Shown here piece after piece: positions 17,365 through 21,826 of a stretch of DNA of 21,826 nucleotides. Origin of the DNA: Arthrobacter sp. Lineage in GTDB: Bacteria > Actinomycetota > Actinomycetes > Actinomycetales > Micrococcaceae. The position numbers and the translations under genes are program-made. The stretch lies in assembly GCA_031178585.1 (NCBI GenBank), contig JAPSIT010000024.1:1-21826 (forward strand), read 5' to 3'. Numbering within the stretch: position 1 is the first letter of the stretch; every line of letters begins with the position of its first letter. The notes under the pieces are model-generated. The model saw nothing but the letters and a program-made list of their open reading frames with translations, did no database searches and was not told the origin of the DNA.

Positions 17365-18303
17365 ATGCAGCAGCGTTATGTCGGCAACAGTGGGCTTCGT
17401 GCCTCCGCCCTCTCCCTCGGCACCATGTCATGGGCCCGCGAAACAGATGAACAGGACGCCGCGGAACTGCTGCACGACTTCGTTGATGCCGGCGGCACCC
17501 TGGTGGACACCGCCGCATCGTATGCGGACGGCATGGCCGAGGCCATGTTGGGGGAAATGCTTGGCGACGTCGTCTCCCGCTCGGAAGTGGTGATTTCCAC
17601 CAAAGCCGGGCTGTCGGCGTCGGACGCGCGGCAGCGGGTGGACACCTCACGCAACGCCATGCTGTCGGCTCTGGATGCCAGCCTGACGCGGCTCGGAACT
17701 GACTATGTCGACATCTGGTTTGCCCAGGCCTGGGACCGCAACGTCCCCCTGGACGAGACGCTCTCGGCCCTCGAACTGGCAGTTCGCAGCGGGCGGGCCC
17801 GGTATGCGGGGGTTGCCAATTTCAACAGCTGGCAGACGGCGAAGGCGGCCGCCGTTGCCGGATTCCCCCTCGTGGCCAGCCAGTCCGAATACTCCCTGCT
17901 CCGGCGCAAGCCCGAAGGAGAGCTGATTCCCGCCATCGAGGATGCAGGGATGGGCCTGATGGCCTGGGCTCCGTTGGGCCGGGGCGTGCTGACCGGTAAG
18001 TACCGGGGACAGGTCCCTGCCGACTCCCGTGCGGCCGGCAGCCGCCTGGCCACCTATGTGGAGGTTTACCTGGAGCAGTCTGCAGCGCAGGTGGTGGAGG
18101 CCGTGGCAATGGCTGGCCGGGGGCTGGGCCGTTCCGCGCTTGATGTGGCACTCAGCTGGCTGCTGTCGCAGCATGGCGTGGCTACGGCGATCATCGGGCC
18201 GCGGACGCCGGTGCAGCTGAAGGAGATCCTCGACGCCCAGCTGACGCCGCTGCCTGCAGAGATCGCCAGGGCCCTTGAGGATGTGTCGAGCAACCTGTCG
18301 TAG
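17365..18303 (+). CDS. Aldo/keto reductase with an altered catalytic tetrad
   Basis: This 312-residue NADPH-dependent (beta/alpha)8-barrel protein starts YVGNSGLRASALSLGTMSW, typical of the Kv-beta-like/Tas branch. Tetrad residues: D48 (LVDTA), Y53 (ASYADG) and K80 (ISTKAG) are present. The usual His, in a segment normally ending LHAWD, is replaced by Gln (Q121 in FAQAWD). The C-terminal cofactor-binding part reads IIGPRTPVQLKE. The substrate is unknown. There is no Shine-Dalgarno site; the ATG is 7 nt after TAAGCT. The gene is divergent from uppP and ends 60 nt before the convergent acidic-protein gene, with a strong hairpin right after its stop. Confidence 0.93.
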   Translation: MQQRYVGNSGLRASALSLGTMSWARETDEQDAAELLHDFVDAGGTLVDTAASYADGMAEAMLGEMLGDVVSRSEVVISTKAGLSASDARQRVDTSRNAMLSALDASLTRLGTDYVDIWFAQAWDRNVPLDETLSALELAVRSGRARYAGVANFNSWQTAKAAAVAGFPLVASQSEYSLLRRKPEGELIPAIEDAGMGLMAWAPLGRGVLTGKYRGQVPADSRAAGSRLATYVEVYLEQSAAQVVEAVAMAGRGLGRSALDVALSWLLSQHGVATAIIGPRTPVQLKEILDAQLTPLPAEIARALEDVSSNLS

Positions 18304-18309
18304 GTTGAA

Positions 18310-18332
18310 CCGGTTCCCCTGGGGGCAACCGG
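18310..18332 (+). terminator. Hairpin after the aldo/keto reductase gene
   Basis: Arms CCGGTT (18310-18315) and AACCGG (18327-18332), plus an inner CCC/GGG stem after one mismatch and a 3-nt loop. It begins 7 nt after the stop codon. No U-tract follows. Its position between convergent genes supports a terminator role. Confidence 0.5.
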
Positions 18333-18348
18333 CAGTCGCAGGGACGAT

Positions 18349-18359
18349 CCCGGAACGGG
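18349..18359 (-). terminator. Small hairpin after the acidic-protein gene
   Basis: CCCG-GAA-CGGG, a 4-bp stem with a 3-nt loop, 4 nt after the stop of the convergent acidic-protein gene. It is short and without a U-run, so it is weak alone; it may act together with the neighbouring hairpin at 18310-18332. Confidence 0.3.
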
Positions 18360-18363
18360 CTTC

Positions 18364-18630
18364 CTAGTCCTCGACGATCTCCAGGTCGTCGTCATCAACC
18401 GGGCGCTCTTCGTCTTCCTCGTCTTCTTCGTCCTCGAAAACCTGAAGCGGGGTGACTTCGTTGTAGGCCTCGTAGAGAGCGTCCTCGTAGACTTCAAAAG
18501 CATCGGCAACGGCGAAGAATGCTGCTTCGACAGCGGGGTCGCCGTCCCCCCTTCGCGTTGAGGCTGCTACCAGATGTTCTTCAAGAGCGGAGGTCAGGGA
18601 CTGAAGCGCGACACGCGGATCGATGCTCAT
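18364..18630 (-). CDS. Small acidic protein, unknown function
   Basis: This 88-residue protein has two parts. Residues 1-60 look helical and soluble (SLTSALEEHLVAA, AAFFAVADAFEVYEDALYEA). Residues 66-88 are almost all Asp and Glu. I do not recognise a family with confidence. The acidic tail resembles disordered tails that bind basic partners, but it does not end in GGQ or GGE, so it is not a Pup paralogue. The ATG is 6 nt after a TAACGT box, and no Shine-Dalgarno site is present. It is divergent from the DUF5703-type gene with 39 nt between starts. The reading frame has normal high-GC codon use, supporting a real gene. Confidence 0.72.
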   Translation of the reverse strand: MSIDPRVALQSLTSALEEHLVAASTRRGDGDPAVEAAFFAVADAFEVYEDALYEAYNEVTPLQVFEDEEDEEDEERPVDDDDLEIVED

Positions 18631-18636
18631 GACTTC

Positions 18637-18642
18637 ACGTTA
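18637..18642 (-). promoter_or_regulatory. -10 box of the acidic-protein gene (leaderless)
   Basis: TAACGT on the minus strand, 6 nt before the ATG at 18630. It is the same hexamer as before pafBC. Confidence 0.5.
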
Positions 18643-18669
18643 GCGGGAAAAAGACGAAAATGGAGAGCA

Positions 18670-18903
18670 ATGAAGGAACATTTTCTGACCAGCTCGGTCC
18701 TGCGGGAACGGGACTATGTGAAGCAGTACGAGTACCTCGTATTGACGGTCGGTCCTGACGACTCGCTGCCCGAAGCACGCCGTCGCCTCGTTGAACATTC
18801 CGAATACGGGAAGTGGGAACTGGAACGAAGCCGCCTGTACGTGGGCGGCGGACGGCGCTTCTGGCTTCGGCGCCGGGTCACGCAGGTTCAGCGGACGGTT
18901 TAA
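18670..18903 (+). CDS. DUF5703-type small protein
   Basis: This 77-residue protein matches the pattern I associate with DUF5703, a short actinobacterial family: a YEYLVLTV strand, then ARRRLVEHSEYGKWELERSRLY, and an Arg-rich end with FWLRRRV. The function is unknown. The ATG at 18670 has GGAGAG just upstream; a GTG at 18718 is a possible shorter start, which would begin directly before the conserved core. A longer frame back to 18574 would overlap the divergent acidic-protein gene and is rejected. Its stop is 7 nt from the convergent dehydrogenase gene. Confidence 0.75.
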   Translation: MKEHFLTSSVLRERDYVKQYEYLVLTVGPDDSLPEARRRLVEHSEYGKWELERSRLYVGGGRRFWLRRRVTQVQRTV

Positions 18904-18910
18904 GCCGGTG

Positions 18911-20071
18911 CTACGTTTCCAGCGGCCCGAGCCAGGCGTTGGCAACCGTGTTGTGGGCGGATTCGTCGTCGGACGGATGGAACATGCCCGCGAGGACGTC
19001 CCGGTAGAGGCGCTCGAGTTCTGTCCCCCGGAAGTAGCTTGAGCCGCCGGAGACCCGGATTGCCAGGTCCACCACGGTCCGGGCTGTCTCCGTTGCACGT
19101 ATCTTCAGTCCCACAAGCTTCGGGAACCACTGGCTGCCGTGGTCCGCGCGCTGGTCCACATCCCGCGCCACCTGGGACAGCTGAGGATAGAGGGCGTCCA
19201 TGGCCATCGCCGCCTCGGCAACCTTCCACCGGATGTCCGGGTCCTGGGCATAACTCCGGCCGCCGTGCTTGAACGATGTGCGGCGTTTCGCCGCGTCGAT
19301 CCCAAGGGTGAGGGCCCGCTCTCCTATGCCTGTGTACACCGCGGCAAGCAGTGTTTCGAAGCAGGCGAAGATGGCAAAGATCAGGGGGTCTGCGTTCGGC
19401 CCGACGGGCAGTTTCCGGAAGATACGATCGGGCGGCACCGTGGCGTTCCGCAGGACGGTGGTGTTGGACTGGCTGGCGCGCATCCCGAGCGTATTCCAGT
19501 CGTCGAGGATTTCGTAGCCGGGCGTGGCGCGGTCGATGAATCCGTGCACCAGTTCGCCGTCGCCGTTCCTGGCCGCGCTGTCCTTGCCGAAGATGCCGAG
19601 CCGGGTCCAGGCAGGGGAAAGGCTGGTGAAGATCTTGGTGCCCGTGAACGCATAGCCTCCGTCGGGAAGGGGCTTGGCCTCCGTCAGGGAGTCGAACAGG
19701 ACCGAGTCGTTGCCTGCTTCCGAATTCCCGAAGGCGAAGAGTTCCCCGGCGGCGGCTTCCTTCATGACGAAGTCAAGAGAGGTGTCGCCCCGGTCGGCCA
19801 GGACCCGGGCGACTCCCGTCCAGACCAGATGCATGTTCACCGCAAGCGCGGTGGCGGGAGCCGCCGTCGCGAGCCTCCGCTGGCAGCCGGCGGCCTCTTC
19901 AAGACCAAGCCCATGACCGCCGTCGGACGCTGGAACGAAAAGCTTCAGGTACCCGGCAGCGGTGAGCTCCTCGAGGTCTTCGAAGAAGAACTCATTCCGC
20001 GCGTCGTACCCGGCAGCCCTCCCCCGCAGGCGTTCCAGGAGGGAATCGGACAGCACCGCTTCCGGCTCCAT
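18911..20071 (-). CDS. Acyl-CoA dehydrogenase-like flavoprotein
   Basis: This 386-residue protein has the acyl-CoA dehydrogenase fold: a helical N-terminal domain, a middle beta domain with FAFGNSEAGND (about 112-122) and GYAFTGTKIFTSLSPA (about 138-153), and a C-terminal helical domain that includes VSGGSSYFRG. The usual catalytic Glu region is not obvious. The end reads MFHPSDDESAHNTVA (363-377), and its histidines recall the flavin-dependent monooxygenase branch (DszC/SfnC-like). So it may be a dehydrogenase or a group D monooxygenase; the substrate is unknown. The ATG has only a weak GAGC site. It starts 7 nt after the M20 peptidase stop, so the two probably form an operon. Confidence 0.85.
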   Translation of the reverse strand: MEPEAVLSDSLLERLRGRAAGYDARNEFFFEDLEELTAAGYLKLFVPASDGGHGLGLEEAAGCQRRLATAAPATALAVNMHLVWTGVARVLADRGDTSLDFVMKEAAAGELFAFGNSEAGNDSVLFDSLTEAKPLPDGGYAFTGTKIFTSLSPAWTRLGIFGKDSAARNGDGELVHGFIDRATPGYEILDDWNTLGMRASQSNTTVLRNATVPPDRIFRKLPVGPNADPLIFAIFACFETLLAAVYTGIGERALTLGIDAAKRRTSFKHGGRSYAQDPDIRWKVAEAAMAMDALYPQLSQVARDVDQRADHGSQWFPKLVGLKIRATETARTVVDLAIRVSGGSSYFRGTELERLYRDVLAGMFHPSDDESAHNTVANAWLGPLET

Positions 20072-20078
20072 GGTCAGC

Positions 20079-21383
20079 TCAGTAGTTGGTCAGCAGGGTG
20101 TTGAGCACCCTTGCACCGAACTTCAGCGAGTCCACGGGAACCCGTTCGTCGACGCCGTGGAACATGCCGGTGAAATCGAGTTCATCGGGCAGCAGCAGCG
20201 GCGCGAATCCATAGCCGGTGATGCCCAGACGGCTCAGGGACTTGTTATCGGTGCCGCCGGACAGCGTGTAGGGCAGTACCTTGGCGCCCGGATCCTCGGA
20301 GTGCAGTGCATCGATCATGGCGTCCACCAGGTTGCCGGCGAAGGGGACCTCCAGCGAGACGTCGTTATGCACGTAACTGACGTCCACGCCTGTTCCGGCC
20401 AGTTCCCGGACGATCTCCAGGACCTGCTCTTCCTGTCCGGGCAGGGTACGGCAGTCGATGAGCGCTTCAGCGGATTCGGGGATGACGTTGTGCTTGTAGC
20501 CGCCCCGGAGCTGCGTGGGGTTGGTGGTGTTCTGCAGGGTTGCTCCGACGAAGCGGGCCACGGTTCCCAGTTCGTTGAGCAGCTTGTCCGGATTGGCAGG
20601 ATCGAATTCGACGCCGGTGAGTTCTGTGACGCCGTCGAGGAACTGCCGGGTGGTGGGCGTCAGCTCAACGGGCCACTGGTGCCCGCCGATTCGGGAGACG
20701 GCGCTGGCGAGGCGCGTCACGGCGTTGTCTGTGTTGATCTGCGAGCCGTGGCCGGCGCGGCCGTGGGCGACAAGCCGCAGCCAGGAAAGACCCTTTTCGG
20801 CAGTCTGAAGCAGGTAGGTGCGCTTGCCGCCGATGGTGGCGGAGAAACCGCCCACCTCTGAGATCGCCTCCGAGGCGCCCTCGAAAAGCTCAGGGCGCTT
20901 GTCGACGGCGTGCCGCGCGCCGTAGGTTCCGCCTGCTTCCTCGTCGGCGAAGAAGGCGAAGATGAGATCCCGCTTCGGTTTGCGGCCCGTGCGCGCGAAG
21001 TCCCGCATGACGGACAGGATCATGGCGTCCATGTCCTTCATGTCCACGGCCCCGCGTCCCCAGATCAGCCCGTCCTTCAATTCGCCGCCGAAGGGGTCCA
21101 CGGTCCACTGGTCCTTCAGCGCTGGGACAACGTCCAGGTGTCCGTGCACTACGAGCGCGCTCGCGGTGGGGTCCTCCCCTGCCAGCCGGGTGACCACGTT
21201 CGCGCGCCCGGGCTCGGACTCAAAGATTTCGACGTCGAGCCCCACTTCAGTGATCAGTCCCGCAGCGTACTCGGCAGCGGCGCGCTCCCCCGGCCCCGAT
21301 CCGTCCCCGTAGTTGGATGTGTCGATACGGATGAGCTCCTGGCAGATGTTGACGACTTCATCCTCGGGCCGGATCTGTGTCAT
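20079..21383 (-). CDS. M20-family metallopeptidase (ArgE/DapE/CPG2-like)
   Basis: This 434-residue two-zinc enzyme hydrolyses an amide or peptide bond; the family includes dipeptidases, acetylornithine deacetylase and DapE. Metal and catalytic residues: H82 and D84 in HGHLDVVPA, D114 in GRGAVDMKDM, the E148-E149 pair in FADEEAGG, and a later His in FHGVDERV. The inserted dimerisation domain is at about 200-320. The closest relatives known to me are the Rv2141c-type M20 proteins, sometimes labelled dapE2, without proof of that activity. AAGGAG lies 7 nt before the ATG. A TAGGCT box further upstream predicts a leader of about 70 nt with a hairpin at its 5' end. Confidence 0.93.
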   Translation of the reverse strand: MTQIRPEDEVVNICQELIRIDTSNYGDGSGPGERAAAEYAAGLITEVGLDVEIFESEPGRANVVTRLAGEDPTASALVVHGHLDVVPALKDQWTVDPFGGELKDGLIWGRGAVDMKDMDAMILSVMRDFARTGRKPKRDLIFAFFADEEAGGTYGARHAVDKRPELFEGASEAISEVGGFSATIGGKRTYLLQTAEKGLSWLRLVAHGRAGHGSQINTDNAVTRLASAVSRIGGHQWPVELTPTTRQFLDGVTELTGVEFDPANPDKLLNELGTVARFVGATLQNTTNPTQLRGGYKHNVIPESAEALIDCRTLPGQEEQVLEIVRELAGTGVDVSYVHNDVSLEVPFAGNLVDAMIDALHSEDPGAKVLPYTLSGGTDNKSLSRLGITGYGFAPLLLPDELDFTGMFHGVDERVPVDSLKFGARVLNTLLTNY

Positions 21384-21420
21384 TGATCACTCCTTGTGCT
21401 TGGCGGATCGCATTCAGGCG

Positions 21421-21452
21421 CGTGATTCCGGGGTTTTAGCCCCCGGGGCACG
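21421..21452 (-). other. Hairpin in the 5' leader of the M20 peptidase gene
   Basis: Inner arms CCGGGG (21428-21433) and CCCCGG (21441-21446) with a 7-nt loop, and outer arms CGTG (21421-21424) and CACG (21449-21452). On the minus strand it lies between a TAGGCT box and the ribosome site, at the predicted 5' end of the message. Function unknown. Confidence 0.4.
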
Positions 21453-21459
21453 TAGCTTC

Positions 21460-21465
21460 AGCCTA
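21460..21465 (-). promoter_or_regulatory. Candidate -10 box of the M20 peptidase gene
   Basis: TAGGCT on the minus strand, 76 nt before the ATG. Unlike the leaderless genes here, this gene also has a proper AAGGAG site. No -35 match is seen. Confidence 0.4.
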
Positions 21466-21504
21466 CCCACTCCGCCCGATTCCATCTTTCAGCAAAAGTC
21501 GTGT

Positions 21505-21510
21505 TAGAGT
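21505..21510 (+). promoter_or_regulatory. Candidate -10 box of tRNA-Leu
   Basis: TAGAGT followed by T-rich sequence, 66 nt before the mature tRNA 5' end. It would give a precursor with a leader of about 60 nt. Confidence 0.4.
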
Positions 21511-21546
21511 TTTTCTCGCTGCTTCGGAGAGAAGCGAACTGCTGAA

Positions 21547-21576
21547 AGGTGGATCGCAGCCTTCGAAATACCACCT
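21547..21576 (+). other. Leader hairpin directly before tRNA-Leu
   Basis: Arms AGGTGG (21547-21552) and CCACCT (21571-21576), spacer 18 nt. The second arm ends on the base before the tRNA, so the stem would abut the acceptor stem at the RNase P cut site. Confidence 0.42.
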
Positions 21577-21659
21577 GCGCGGGTGGCGGAATGGCAGACG
21601 CGCTAGCTTGAGGTGCTAGTCCTCGAAAGGGGGTGGGGGTTCAAGTCCCCCTCCGCGCA
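21577..21659 (+). tRNA. tRNA-Leu (anticodon GAG)
   Basis: An 83-nt tRNA. Acceptor stem GCGCGGG (21577-21583) pairs with TCCGCGC (21652-21658), with the discriminator A at 21659. The anticodon stem CTAGC/GCTAG encloses the loop TTGAGGT with anticodon GAG at 21610-21612, which reads CUC and CUU. A long variable arm, as in class II tRNAs, fits leucine. The T arm is GGGGG/CCCCC with loop TTCAAGT. CCA is not encoded. Confidence 0.96.
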
Positions 21660-21663
21660 CAAG

Positions 21664-21691
21664 AAAAACCCCGGGAAACCGGGGTTTTTTT
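21664..21691 (+). terminator. Intrinsic terminator of tRNA-Leu
   Basis: AAAAACCCCGG, a GAAA tetraloop, then CCGGGG and seven T. The stem is 11 bp including the A/T pairs. This is the only textbook terminator with a U-run in the window, 5 nt after the tRNA. Confidence 0.93.
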
Positions 21692-21782
21692 GTGTCTTAA
21701 ACCACGGAGGCCGCTGGCCCGGCGCGAGGCCCTTGCTCCGCTTCTGGATGCCGCCGCGTGTCCCCGGACCCCTGTGGCCTCG

Positions 21783-21788
21783 TAAGAT
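21783..21788 (+). promoter_or_regulatory. -10 box of the last, partial gene (leaderless)
   Basis: TAAGAT, 6 nt before the ATG at 21795. It fits the leaderless pattern seen repeatedly in this window and supports the reality of the partial gene. Confidence 0.45.
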
Positions 21789-21794
21789 GACCGC

Positions 21795-21826
21795 ATGAGC
21801 CGCGAAGAGTACCCATCCGCCGACCC
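21795..21826 (+). CDS. Start of an unidentified gene (partial, 3' end outside window)
   Basis: Ten full codons and two bases are present, reading MSREEYPSAD and probably P. This is too short to identify. The support is the ATG 6 nt after a TAAGAT box and the open frame to the window edge. The 103 nt between the tRNA terminator and this start hold no other feature that I can see. Confidence 0.45.
   Translation, partial: MSREEYPSAD

Noticed and set aside
18364..18630. Acidic small protein as a second Pup
   Set aside because: It has no GGQ or GGE end and lacks the DDLLDEID-type helix with the C-terminal KGG. Acidity alone is not enough.
18574..18669. Longer N-terminus for the DUF5703-type protein
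   Set aside because: It would overlap the divergent acidic-protein gene and its promoter, and the added residues are not family-like. The ATG at 18670 has a ribosome site.
21384..21459. Riboswitch upstream of the M20 peptidase gene
   Set aside because: The leader is too short for the known riboswitch classes and holds only one hairpin; no known class motif is visible.

Overview
The window reads as a high-GC actinobacterial chromosome, most likely from the Arthrobacter/Pseudarthrobacter group (Micrococcaceae). The evidence is a complete Pup-proteasome locus, PafB and PafC fused into one protein, FKBP isomerases inside the locus, a mycothiol-synthesis gene (mshC), and many genes whose start lies 6-7 nt after a TANNNT -10 box. 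There are no mobile elements, CRISPR arrays or rRNA genes. No stretch longer than 300 bases lacks a gene; the longest gap is about 190 bases, before the tRNA.

Positions 1-13261 (all minus strand, listed in transcription order): an M50 site-2 protease with CBS-like domains; TrmI-type tRNA m1A58 methyltransferase; the proteasomal ATPase arc/mpa; dop; pup; prcB; prcA; pafA; an FKBP lipoprotein; a small cytoplasmic FKBP; the fused regulator pafBC; a one-helix membrane protein; and the first 24 codons of tatA. Together these give the whole pathway. Dop deamidates Pup-GGQ, PafA ligates it to target lysines, Arc unfolds the tagged proteins into the PrcA/PrcB chamber, and Dop can remove the tag. PafBC is the DNA-damage transcription activator that usually accompanies this locus. 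The tight junctions (a GTGA overlap for arc/dop, and the same TGAGATG junction for prcB/prcA and prcA/pafA) indicate translational coupling.

Positions 13356-21383 (mixed strands): a HAD hydrolase divergent from a PAC2-family protein; mshC and uppP on the minus strand, divergent from an aldo/keto reductase; an 88-aa acidic protein divergent from a DUF5703-type protein; then an acyl-CoA dehydrogenase-like flavoprotein and an M20 metallopeptidase as a minus-strand pair.

Positions 21384-21826: a tRNA-Leu(GAG) with its promoter, a leader hairpin and a strong intrinsic terminator, then the first codons of a plus-strand gene that leaves the window.

The main pattern beyond gene content is that 9 of 23 gene starts sit exactly 6 or 7 nt downstream of TANNNT, which predicts leaderless transcripts. 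The core proteasome genes instead carry Shine-Dalgarno sites. The window holds a known system (pupylation). The observations worth following are regulatory: leaderless promoters, a -10 box overlapping the pafBC stop codon, a strong hairpin just before pup, and several hairpins without a U-tract between genes.
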